Of a stretch of 64,000 nt of DNA, positions 1-10,100 are shown one piece after another. A program made the position numbers and the translations under genes. Under the pieces are notes generated by a model. It was not told where the DNA came from. It searched no databases and was given only the letters and a program-made list of their open reading frames with translations. The stretch comes from Liopterus haemorrhoidalis (Eukaryota > Arthropoda > Insecta > Coleoptera > Dytiscidae), in NCBI GenBank assembly GCA_963971575.1, contig OZ020611.1, positions 201,362,419 to 201,426,418 on the forward strand, in the 5' to 3' direction. Each line of letters starts with the position of its first letter. Position 1 is the first letter of the stretch.

Positions 1-14
1 TATTGCTTTTCCAG

Positions 15-571
15 ATGTATGTGGAACTGGCCGTTGCGTCGACAAAGAAGAAGGCTTTGACTGTTACTGTCCTCTTGGAAAATCTGGATCACGCTGTGAA
101 AGAGATGTGACCATCTATGAACCAGCCTTCTCCAACAACGCTTACATTGCCTACCCAACACCAAACCCACAACGTCGCCTCAAAATGAATCTCAAGATCA
201 AACCACGTGACCTGAACGATGGAGTCCTCTTATACTGTGGAGAAAGCGAAGAAGGCTACGGTCATTTCACAAGTTTGACACTTAAAGACAAACATCTCGA
301 GTTCAGATTCGATGTTGGTTCTGGTCCAGCTATTATTAAGAGTGCTAGCGAATTGAAGGCTAACGAATGGGTTGCAGTTACAGTAAGCAGGTACCTTGGA
401 GAGGGTAAATTAGTTGTGAATGGTGAGCCACCAGTTAGTGGAAGAACACCTGGAGGACATAAACCACTCAGTTTACACACACCATTGTATGTCGGTGGTT
501 ATGATGAAGACAGAATTAAACTCAACCCAGGAGTTGGTGTCGAGGGAGGTTTCCACGGATGTGTTTCAGCT
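15..571 (+). CDS. trol: Perlecan-like (trol) exon A: end of an EGF module plus a laminin G domain
   Basis: This is the first visible coding exon of a multi-exon extracellular matrix gene. A TTTTCCAG at 7-14 may be the acceptor, and coding is certain from about position 15. It ends at 571 in phase 0 before GTAAGT. The start encodes the second half of an EGF repeat (CGTGRC, then CYCPLGKSGSRCE). A laminin G domain of about 150 residues follows, with the family's LEFRFDVGSGPA strand and the closing FHGC cysteine motif. Together with exons B to E the order is EGF, LamG, EGF, EGF, LamG, which matches the C-terminal domain V of perlecan, a secreted basement-membrane proteoglycan whose LamG domains bind dystroglycan and integrins. 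Agrin and other LamG/EGF proteins are the alternatives. The 5' part of the gene lies outside the window. Confidence 0.75.
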
Positions 572-966
572 GTAAGTACTAACTCTCTAATCTAGTAGTC
601 CACAGTTGAATTTACTCGATATTTTACCGATATCTATACTTTTTCACTGTTATCAATACATTTTTATCGGTAATCGTTATAATTATTGTTATCGGTAATA
701 TTTGTATAATAGTGTGAATCTGTGATCTTAGCGGTGAATCATGATATTTTCTATTAAATAATGTTGGTATCGTTAGAATCACTTTGACTTTAACCGGTAA
801 CTCTAAATCTACATAGCAGCACCAAATGAATCTTGTCATGCACGAATTTAAATAATTCGGTGTCAATATCAAATTGGTTAATTATTATTTTAGTAATTTA
901 CTGCAATATTATTGAATTAATGTAGAAATTGCTTGATAATTTCTTAATGTTATTTTTGTTTTTCAG

Positions 967-1369
967 ATTGATGTTTCTGGTTCAAACTTAAATCTTATTA
1001 CCTCAGTTATGGATTCTGCCAATGTAAAAGATTGCAGTGATCTCGAAACCGCTCAAAACAACAACCAAAACAATGATATTGAATACGGTCATGAAACTGA
1101 TGATCGTCCTCATCACAGGCCAATCCATAGACCTCATGTTACTGGATGTAGCAGCAATCCTTGTAGAAATGATGGACACTGCTACCCAACATCACCCACT
1201 GATTACACCTGCTCATGTATTAATGGCTACAGTGGAAGGGATTGTGAAATAGCACCTAATCAATGCGACCAATTGAAACCTTGTCAAAATGGAGGAAGTT
1301 GTACTGGTAACACCACCACCTATAAATGTGACTGCCCATTAAGCTACACTGGATTGAATTGCGAACAAC
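967..1369 (+). CDS. trol: Perlecan-like exon B: acidic/His-Pro linker and two EGF modules
   Basis: The exon opens after TTTTTCAG (phase 0) and ends with one base of a split codon before GTAAGT. It encodes the last turn of the first LamG domain, then a low-complexity linker rich in Asn, Asp, His and Pro (HHRPIHRPH). Two EGF repeats follow, each with six cysteines: CSSNPCRNDGHCY..CSCINGYSGRDCE and CDQLKPCQNGGSC..CDCPLSYTGLNCE. Two EGF modules between LamG domains is the perlecan domain V arrangement. The intron upstream is 395 bp and the one downstream is 3,258 bp. Confidence 0.78.
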
Positions 1370-1455
1370 GTAAGTTGAACAATCGTGTGTAAAATGTACA
1401 GTATAATTTTCCAGATACAACTCTAAATAGCGCTAAACAAAATAGTCCTAAATAG

Positions 1456-2303
1456 CAGAGTTGGGCATTATTTAACTAAACTGTTAATCAACTAAAAATT
1501 TGAATGAAAATGTAATCAAACTAAATTAATCATTCCTTATTCAATCAATAATGGATGTAATCATAAATCCTTAACTAAATGATAATCATTAGTGTCAAAT
1601 CATTAGTTTTCAATCATATTGTGATATTTTGTCAGAAAAATTTGAATCGCTTGGATGAATTTATGTATTACATATATAATATCCCTTTACCCAAATTCTC
1701 AATAATTTTTGGCCGTCTTGTAGCTTTCGAAAGAGCATTACATTTTGCCACTCTACCGACCTTAGAGGAATAACATATTTGGCAAAGTCTTCAAATTTTT
1801 GTTGTGACAATGTTCCGTCTCTAATTGATTTTTGAGGAACAACTGTTTGTCTACCTTTAGAATCAATGTTTTTTAAATGTAATAAATGCATAGTTTCCGT
1901 GTCATCTTTAAGATGAGATATAAAATTCGATGAACTATTTTTATATCCTTTTAAAATAGTCGAAGCACCAAAACTGTCCCTCATGTTGTCGAGAAAATAC
2001 AAATATATAATTGTAAAATATATCACTCAAAATTTTCACAAATTACATTTGCGTTAGACGTCTACAATGTATAAACACTAAATTCCAATAAACAGTGAGA
2101 GTGAAAAAATCAAATCTCAATCCTAATTTTAGTTTCAATCATAACTAAAAATGTAATCATGATAATGAGTTTATATTTAATTTAGTTACCAATGTAAATA
2201 ACTGCATTATGAGTGATGTATTTTACTTATTAATCAAGTCTTGAAATACAATTTTTAATCTCAATCCTCAATCATTAATTTGATTGCAATTTGCCCAACT
2301 CTG
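1456..2303. mobile_element. hAT element with perfect 8-bp target duplication
   Basis: The ends are perfect 12-bp inverted repeats (CAGAGTTGGGCA and TGCCCAACTCTG). The direct repeat CTAAATAG flanks them at 1448-1455 and 2304-2311. An 8-bp duplication and CAG-type termini are diagnostic of the hAT superfamily. At 848 bp it is too short to be autonomous, but it keeps part of a transposase on the minus strand. It lies in a perlecan intron. Confidence 0.9.
1661..2026 (-). pseudogene. Remnant of hAT transposase N-terminus (BED-finger region)
   Basis: This open stretch of about 121 codons lies wholly inside the hAT element. It includes KGYKNSSSNFISHLK, resembling the end of a BED zinc finger (..STSNLxxHLK..), followed by a segment (QKFEDFAKYVI) that resembles the region before the hAT catalytic core. 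The two Cys of the finger and all catalytic residues are absent. I read it as a decayed 5' piece of the element's own transposase, brought close to the other end by internal deletion. Confidence 0.5.
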
Positions 2304-4023
2304 CTAAATAGGGACAGCTGTCTATAACAAAATGTTATTTCCATAACATCCACACCCCATATAGCTTTAGAGCTCCTTAGGCCGTTTTAACATTTTCTAG
2401 TTTCTATTTTCTTTCATTTTCTTTTTGGTGGTTTAAATAGCCATCACGACCGAGCTAAAAAAAAAAAAAAATTAAAAAACAAGTAACTTAACTGTCTTCT
2501 TGGAGTCTTTGCTTCAAAAACGCTTTTTGCTCATCTTTTATTGTCCATTAGGAAAATATCTCTGTACTATATCTTAGTATCTCTGACTTTCTTCAACTAT
2601 TAGTTGCATGAAAACCGTTCTAAGACTCTATACAGTCAGAGACTAAATTAAGTGGACTGTATCTACCTTTTCAAACTAATAACCGTGTCTCCTAAAGTTT
2701 CCTAAACATTCTTGAATTTTTAATTTGGATTTTGTACATATATGTTTGTGTCTTAAAATTAATGATCAAAACATATTTTTGTAAAACATAAACAATAATT
2801 ATTAAAAAATAAACAAGTAGATATCTTTTAAAAATGTATAAAATTAAGTAGTGGTTCTATTATGATTTGGCGTGATTCTTTATGACATGGCGCCGAAAAT
2901 GTCATTTATTATTAACTCTGAAACATATATATAGACAATATTTTTAAAAATTTAGAAGTATCAGTGCTCAAAAGGGGCACAGAAGAAAAGATTGTCTTTT
3001 TACAGAACCATGCGGCTTATACATAAATGAAGGTCATGAAATTATTCGATGTCAATGATATGAATATGATTAGATGACCTGCAAAATGTCCGGATTGAAT
3101 TACAATTGAAAATTTGTGATAAATATTAAACAAGAACGACCGAATCAATATTAAACATTACTACCGAATGATCAAATAAAATAATTTTTTTTAAGTGTAT
3201 AAACAAAGAATGGAATATTGTTGCATCAGAATATTTTCCAAATCTAGTGGAATATATGCTTGGGCACTCACAGGCTGTTATTAACACAAACGGTGGCCGT
3301 ACTAAATATAAATTAACTCGGGACATTATGTTTATAACAATGTCCTCTTAATTGTGATCGCTCTTAAAAGATATGTACTTGTTTAATTTTTAAATAAATA
3401 TGATATGTATGATTACCAAAAAAATGTTTTGTTGATTCATTTTAAGATACATAATAGGAATCTTAAAGTTAATATTTAAAAAATTTAAATTAAAATTAAA
3501 AAAGGTTTTGTAGGAAACTAGGATATATGGTTATTTGTTTGAAAATGTAGGTACTCTCCACTAATTTTAGTCCCCGACTATATATGTACTGTATTACTAA
3601 TTCTATCGAATTTCGATTTCCTATTATCTTTCTCAGGATCCTCGTTTCAATCGCTTATAATTTACTTCTAATTTTTTCCATCGTCGTCCACGACTCTGTA
3701 CGTCAGAATTGGAACTACAACATTTTTGAAAGCTTATACCTTGGCCCCTTGTTGTATTTCTGGTCTTGCCAAAAATACGGATCTTATTCTGTTGAAAAGT
3801 TAGTCGGCTATTGTTTTGTCTCTTTTTCCACTGTCCACAGAAACTGATTCCAAATATTTGTTCGCCTTGTTCCATTTTTCTTTATTTTAGTTTTATGTTT
3901 ATGGTGTTTTACGAGTTTCTATTGACAACCATAGTTTTGATTTTTTGTATACTTATTGTAATATTTAGTTTTTTGCAGTTCTCCCCTCGGCATTCCTCTC
4001 AAATATTTACAAAATATTTTTTT

Positions 4024-4158
4024 TTCGATGAATTGACGATTCGATGAATTGACGATTCGATGAATTGACGATACGATGAATTGACGATTCGATGAATTGA
4101 TCATTCGATGAATTGATTTTCGATGAATTGATTTTCGATGAATTGATTTTCGATGAAC
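4024..4158 (+). repeat. Minisatellite of about 16 bp, unit TTCGATGAATTGACGA
   Basis: About eight units of a TCGATGAATTGA-containing motif run head to tail. Early units end in CGAT and later ones in TTT. On + it reads FDELTIR repeated; this is probably not coding because it lies mid-intron. Confidence 0.85.
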
Positions 4159-4159
4159 T

Positions 4160-4555
4160 TACCGTGAATCAGATAGGAGGTATTGCCAGGTCACCCGCGA
4201 TATAGTTTTAGGTTTTCTTCCAGATTCATTTCATTTTTTACCTTAATTGTCATATCTTCAGCACAACATATCTTGAGAAATTTATCGGGTTTAATTTCTA
4301 GTTCTTTATAGCGGTATCCAACATGATAGTAAAAAATACTTAAAATGCACCCTTGTCTTAACTTTTTTTTTCAATATCATTGATCTTAATTTATTGTGGA
4401 AAAATAGCTTTTTGTTCCTTTCTACAGTCTTTTGATTCCTCATATTATTCCTTCTTCAATAATATTGATCCGTAGAGCTCTCCATGCATCTTTTCTATCA
4501 GTCCGGTCATGTGCTTTCTTGAAATCTATCAAGTGACTGTTATTCCTTATATAAT
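4160..4555 (-). pseudogene. Degenerate non-LTR retrotransposon reverse transcriptase fragment
   Basis: Reading the minus strand across frameshifts gives consecutive RT blocks. First comes HLIDFKKAHDRTDRKDAWRAL, equivalent to the (I/V)D(F/Y)KKAFDSVDR block. Next is RQGCILS, the RQGC(V/I)LSP block, and then CCAEDMTIKV in place of YADD. Stops and frameshifts interrupt it, and the second Asp-containing motif is altered. The block style suggests an RTE/CR1-like LINE. It is antisense to the host gene and dead. Confidence 0.6.
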
Positions 4556-4627
4556 AATAGTTCATTGTATATTTTGAACAAGAAATTGTTTCTTATTTTT
4601 AAATTCATCTGAATATTTTTATTACAG

Positions 4628-4828
4628 GTGCAGATATTAGAAACGATGTGAGCTTCGTTGGAGATGGTTACTTAGAATTACCCCGCTCACTATTACCTCA
4701 TATCCCAGAAGATGAAAGTGAACTTATCGCATTAGTTATCTCAACCAACAAGAGTGATGGACTCATATTCTGGCACGGGCAAGGCAAAGATGTCGACGGA
4801 AAAGAACAGGACTTCATGTCTTTAGCCA
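4628..4828 (+). CDS. trol: Perlecan-like exon C: start of the last laminin G domain
   Basis: The acceptor is TTATTACAG and the donor is A|GTAAGT. The exon enters by completing the codon split after exon B and leaves in phase 1. It encodes the first strands of a LamG domain (VSFVGDGYLELPRS, ELIALVISTNKSDGLIFWHGQ). The phrase 'DGLIFWHGQ' corresponds to the conserved (D/N)GLL(L/F)(Y/W).G strand of LamG domains. Confidence 0.8.
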
Positions 4829-4911
4829 GTAAGTCATCATGTACTATAAAAAATAAAAAATATTAATATTTTTAAATGGAATTATAAACTTTAATTTTAT
4901 TCTCTTTTTAG

Positions 4912-5127
4912 TTGTCGGAGGTTATTTGGAATTCAGTTACGATCTAGGATCAGGTGCAGCTACCATTAGAAATGAACAGGTTAGGGTAGATGATGGACAA
5001 AGACATAGCGTAGTGCTCAAGAGACAAGAATTAGATGGTTCTATTGAAGTTGACCATGATTTTACTGAATTTGGTCGAGCAGATGGCATCACTTACACTA
5101 TGCACTGTGATGGAAATATATACTTAG
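4912..5127 (+). CDS. trol: Perlecan-like exon D: middle of the last laminin G domain
   Basis: This exon sits between an 83-bp and a 53-bp intron, both with clear polypyrimidine acceptors and GT donors. Phase 1 is kept at each side. The peptide contains GGYLEFSYDLGSGAATIR, the conserved central LamG strands, and then DGQRHSVVLKRQ, equivalent to the DG.WH.V...R motif. The tiny introns are typical of insect genes and support the model. Confidence 0.82.
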
Positions 5128-5180
5128 GTACGGTTACAAAATAATAATTATTTGAATTCATTTAATATTTGTTATTTTAG

Positions 5181-5328
5181 GTGGTTTACCAAATATCTCA
5201 TTGATGACTGGAGAAAGATTCAAACATGGTTTTGATGGTTGTATCCACGGTTTTGAAGTACAAGAATCAAATACTATGGATCTAGGTGCTAAAGCTCTTT
5301 CGGGAGTTAATGTCAAACCTTGTTCCAG
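5181..5328 (+). CDS. trol: Perlecan-like exon E: end of the last laminin G domain
   Basis: The exon follows TTATTTTAG and restores the reading IYLGGLP, the standard LamG (L)YLGGLP motif. FDGCIHGFEVQ contains the closing Cys, and a partner Cys follows at VKPCS. It ends in phase 2 before GTTAGT (exon ...CCAG). What follows must supply one base to finish the codon, and two downstream exons can do so. Confidence 0.8.
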
Positions 5329-6864
5329 GTTAGTTTTTTTTACGAAGAAAGCTTTTAGGTGTATTGTTACAATCCAAGTTTAAACCCTATATTAAATCTG
5401 ATACACTTTAGTTAAGCTAGCGAGGAATTTTTTTATTAACGTAGTATTTTTTTTTATTCATAACTGGTCTTCAGTATTTTAATTTTCGCATTCGTTTATT
5501 GGCGTCTGCTCTCCGATTTCGTAGTTCCCACGTTTTTCTGTCTAGAATTTCTGTGGCATTTAATTTTTGAAACTTTGAGATTTTACAACGATCTCTCAAT
5601 TGTTAACAAATTTGTTTTGTAGTACCTGGGTCGTTTCTTAGAAGCCTATCGGAAACCTTTTAAAAGTTTTCGGTCTTAAATTGTAGATTATGAAACCAAA
5701 ACTAAGAAAGAAAATAGGTATATTATGAAACAATTTTTATAAAAATTAGCCAAAAAATTTTAGTCCCACTCCCTAATCGATCAAATAATTTAAAAAAAAG
5801 TAATTAGTAATGCCCATTAGTGTGAACCGGAATAGTGTCGATAAAATTTTTGAGCAGATAATAAAATTCTAGAATATTTGAAAAATATTTAATTTTAATT
5901 TAATGCGAAGTATTCAATGGGAGTTTATTATTTAAATTAAAAGACGTAAATTGATACAGAAAACTTTTGATTTTGAGACAATTACAATAAAAAATATGCC
6001 AAGTTTCACGTACTAGATACTTACGAAATCTATAATGACATGAAATATTACGATAGATATAGATATTACGAAACCTATAAATGTGTGAAAATTCACTACA
6101 GATTTGTGTATTTATGGTCGAGAATAACATTCAGATAGCCAACTTCGTAATAACTCATAGACAACCATGAATTTGTTAGTTCAATATTTGATCCAACGAA
6201 AGTTCTCACCAAATGGCACTAGCCTATGTAACAATTATATTTAAGGTATTAACTTTTTTACTATATGATAGTTATAACATGTGAAGTTTATTTCATACAG
6301 TGAACCTACTCTTTACGATCTGTCCACTATACAAGCAAATCATCATTTTACGATGAATCTTTTCTATTAAAATATAAATCATTTTACAATTTAATTTTCA
6401 CATCACGTTTGCCGTAAACTAGACCATGTGAGTGTGGTATTTTAATAACTGTTAGCGTATCAGCCAGTCACGGTGTATTTGTCTTGAGTATACGAAAATG
6501 TTTTCTAAGTGCGTTGAAGATACTCAAGGTATATCTAGGTATAGCTAGCTTTAAAGATAGTTCATATTTCGACATTTTCAATGTAAGACTACGTCTGTCG
6601 AACAGATTAGTATCGTAAGGCAGAGTTGTACTGCTTTTTCTTAACACCTAGTCTGAAGAATGTTATGTAAAATTTCTTTACTCGTAAAAGATAAACAATT
6701 ATAATGTTTTAAGTAACATACTTAACTTTAATTTAAATTAAGTGAATCAGTATGTTGGGTTTAATCTAGTATTGTGATATTAGTGTTAAAAATATTAGAG
6801 TAGTACTAATGCTAAATTGTGGTAAATGCTACTAACATATCTCTTTTAATGCTGCTTGGATCAG
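5329..6864 (+). other. Last perlecan intron (up to the first candidate terminal exon)
   Basis: AT-rich intron sequence. Around 5800-5880 it holds a short worn piece of repeat family R (the stretch containing GTGTGAACCGGAATAGT). Otherwise I see no gene or structured element here. Confidence 0.5.
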
Positions 6865-7078
6865 GCCGAAGTGGATCCCATCATCGCTAGTCTTTACGGA
6901 TGGTGATCAGTTCGATGAATTTGTTCAACCTCCACCGGTTAACATAATCCATCCAAAACCAGCCAGTTTAGCACAATCCTTCCAAAAACACTATAGTTTA
7001 ACATTGTGCTTTGTTATACATATCCTATACTATTTATTTAACATTCATTACGTTCATAACAGTGCTTGTTATCATTAA
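6865..7078 (+). CDS. trol: Candidate alternative terminal exon of the perlecan-like gene
   Basis: GGATCAG at 6858-6864 can act as a weak acceptor. The exon completes the AG-split codon as AGG (Arg), then reads WIPSSLVFTDGDQFDEFVQPPPVN and runs to TAA at 7076-7078. The first 30 residues look protein-like (acidic, then Pro-rich). The last 35 are hydrophobic and of doubtful meaning. The polypyrimidine tract is poor compared with the exon at 7225, so this is the weaker of the two choices. Confidence 0.3.
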
Positions 7079-7224
7079 AAACAGTTGAGTTTAGAGTGCG
7101 AGTGTGTAAATAATTGAACAAAGACGCTTTTTTTGTACGTAAGTGGTGGATGGGACATTTTATGAATAAGGTATAGGTATGATGTGAGTGTGTTTTGTTT
7201 ACCAAGTGCATTTCTGTTTTTCAG

Positions 7225-7273
7225 TGAGCATGAGAACGACTTGTACGATGAGGAAGAAATTGTAAATAAATAA
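7225..7273 (+). CDS. trol: Likely terminal coding exon of the perlecan-like gene
   Basis: A strong acceptor (TTTCTGTTTTTCAG) ends at 7224. Joined to exon E, the split codon becomes AGT (Ser), followed by a short acidic tail EHENDLYDEEEIVNK and a TAA stop at 7271-7273. The phase matches exactly, and the peptide starts right after the LamG domain's last cysteine. I prefer this exon over the one at 6865. It would leave a 1,896-bp intron and a 3' UTR from 7274 on. Confidence 0.5.
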
Positions 7274-9260
7274 TTGCAATAAGCGAAAGTATAAAGAGGT
7301 CGCTTTATCAAGCTAAGCGTAAATATCACTGGAATATATAATTACGAAAAATTAATAGTCAACGATGATCCTGCAACCTTTTAAGTGTTCATATATTTCC
7401 ATGTAATTTTTGTGTTCCCACTTGTGTTCAAATATGTTATGTTGGGAAATCATATTTTTGTAATGCAATTTGTTTCTTTTTAACATGAGAAATGTAAAAC
7501 TTTTGTAATTTTTTTTTTATGTGACGATAGCTTTAATTTGTATTTAGTTTTGTCTTAAAATGAATGTTATTAAGCTCTATGCCTCTATTTCTATTTAAAT
7601 GCTTTTTTTGCCACGATTAACATTATGAAATGGAAGACAGTAAACAGGGAAGTAATTATTAATATTCTTTAAACTGCCATTTATTCTGGTCCTCATTTTT
7701 TTAACAGTAGCAATATATTATTTTACATATTTTAGATTTTTATTGTTCTACTTTTGGAATAAAGACGTGCCATTTCTCTTACAACATTTTTAAATATGTT
7801 TTTTTATATTCTATTACTTGTAACAGCATATCATTATATTTTGTAACTTGAAATTTGTTATGTAGTTAAGTTGCATTAATAATTTGTGAAACGCTTTATC
7901 ATTTGGTTTAAGACGTAGGGATACAATGTACGTTGTACATTGGTGGTGTGTCGACAATGTACAATGGACTGTCTGTTGGTGGCCTATCACATACGAGGAA
8001 CAAACTCAAGTCATGTTGTTAGATAGTTAGACTAAACCTGAACATATCAACTGCCTGCTTCGAACAACAGTGGTTCATTGTCATAATATGTCATACCCTG
8101 TTATATACTATTACAGTTTATATAATGGTGCTAAAGTTCTTCTGATATTATAATGTAGTTTCATTCGAAGGAACGGACTCAATCGTTCAATTGTACGATT
8201 AACATAAGGTTAAACAATTATACTATAACTGTTCCAAGCAGAACATGTGATTTAGAATGAAACTCAAACGTATCAGCAATCGTGATTAAACAATAAAGTA
8301 TATGCTCGATAAATAAATAATAATGTTAAATTTAAAAAATGTTTTAGTCTATAAAAAAGTAATGTATATGATAATTTTGTTTCACAAATAACGCTTTTAT
8401 ATAATAATGTAATTAATACAGAATACAAATTTATACTGTAACAGAATTGTATTCTGTATTTAAAACAATGCTTGTACAGAATACAATCCGTTTTGATTTC
8501 ATAACTGGTCTGGTCAGTTCTTTTATAGGTTCTTAACATCATGGTTGCGTAATTTAATGCCTTTGAAAATAATTTATGTGTATGTAACTGTATGTCAAAA
8601 GTGCATTTTCAATAACTCATGACAATAATACTTATAGAAAAAAAATAATAAACATTGAAAATAAAATTGTTTTAATATCATAAATCACACTTTTCGGATA
8701 CAGTTGGCCGTTGGCCGTTAAACCATCTTAAACTGCAGTTCATTTACAATTAAACTAATATGTTATTGGGACCAAGGTCTCACGTTATACTAATCGTAAG
8801 AATCAAGTAAGTATCATGATATATATTAATACTGCATCCAAATAACGTAATCCGTTTCATTTCTCATTCCAATAAAACTATTAGTATAAATAATAACACG
8901 GACAGTTCGAGTAATTCGTTTCAAATATATCCCGCACTGTTAAAAATCGCACGACTTCAAATACCAAGTTAATGAATTTTATTTATTCTTTCGCGTCTAT
9001 CCACTGAATATTGTACCGTAGAACTTTTCTCATATACCTATATGTTATACTTTAGCTGCGCCCTCATAATTATAGTAATTACGTGAAAGTCAAGAGTATT
9101 AGTTTTTATATATGGAAAATTATTACTTGCACTGTAGTAAAATTCATATTTTCGACTATACAACTTATTACATAAATCATACATAATTCTTTATAAAACA
9201 TCAGTAACTTGATTCTTACAGAAACAACATAGCTTATATAAAAACCGCAATATCAGCAAG
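7274..9260 (+). other. Presumed perlecan 3' UTR and downstream flank
   Basis: About 2 kb of AT-rich sequence with no convincing ORF. AATAAA-type signals occur at about 7759 (GGAATAAAGACG) and around 8647-8660, so the transcript may end at either. I see no mobile element signature here. Confidence 0.4.
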
Positions 9261-9559
9261 CAGGGGCGTGTCCAGAAATTTGTAAGGGAGAGGCTAACTT
9301 TTAAAAAATCGTGCTTAAAAAAACGCAAAAAGACTTGGGGCTAATGCTGACTGACCATACTACAACCCAACACCCACACTCATATTGGTCAGTTGTTCGA
9401 ACAGCCAAGACGCGAGTTGTTTAAGTATATAAATTCACTTTGCAATTATTTCCTAGGAAGGTTTTCATAACATTATTGTAATATAGTTCTTATTAACACA
9501 TACATATTAAATTTTGTATTCTCATTGTTTACATGTAGCATCACTAAATATAATAATAC

Positions 9560-9732
9560 TGTAACATTACAGGTTGCCTATCCTCCCCTGACAGATGCGC
9601 AGATGACCAATGGCTATTAGGATATACAGTTGACGGCCAACCACGGTTCCAAACACGTTAAACCTTGTTATATCATTTTATTTCATGTTTGTAATTATTT
9701 ACATCAATAAACAAGTATTACAGTGTGTTACA
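9560..9732 (+). repeat. 5' LTR (173 bp)
   Basis: TG...CA-type boundaries (TGTAAC...GTTACA). It contains AATAAA near 9706 as a likely polyadenylation signal. Identical base for base to 13260-13432. Confidence 0.93.
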
Positions 9733-9734
9733 GT

Positions 9735-9747
9735 TCAGAAGTGGGAT
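9735..9747 (+). promoter_or_regulatory. Likely primer-binding site, tRNA-Leu type
   Basis: TCAGAAGTGGGAT starts two bases after the 5' LTR. It matches the complement of the 3' arm of insect tRNA-Leu as I recall it, displaced a few bases from the CCA end. Offset tRNA-Leu priming is also what I recall for mdg3. Confidence 0.5.
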
Positions 9748-10100
9748 AAATCCAAGCTTAAGTGGTGAACGATTGGTGACAATTTTTAGTGAGTGAAAAT
9801 TGAGATTGTTTAAGTTTAAGTGCGGAGTACCTGTGCCGATTCGCGACGGACAGCGAGTGGTGTATTGTAAAACTTCAAGGAATAAACATAATTTGTGTCT
9901 GTACGACGTACTGTGCGGCAGAAGTTGTGTTGTGCGAGTTACGCGACGAATTGCGAACCGCGTGGTGAAATTTTGAGGTTAGCGCGGGAAAATCTCGTGA
10001 GGTTAGCGTGTTGTGTTGGCGCGAAACTGGTGTTCCGGTGCGAAGCTAGTTACGTTATAGACACTGTGTGAAGTTGGTTAACTGTCAAAAATATTTCAAA

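Larger units (their letters stand above)
1370..4627 (+). other. Intron between perlecan exons B and C, filled with repeats
   Basis: This intron of 3,258 bp runs from GTAAGT to ATTACAG. It contains the hAT element at 1456-2303, a minisatellite at about 4024-4158 and a minus-strand LINE fragment at about 4160-4555. The stretch from 2304 to about 4020 is AT-rich, with no coding or structural signal I can support. Confidence 0.7.

Noticed and set aside
7279..9260. Further perlecan exons downstream of 7273
   Set aside because: No acceptor followed by LamG or EGF coding was found; only AT-rich sequence.
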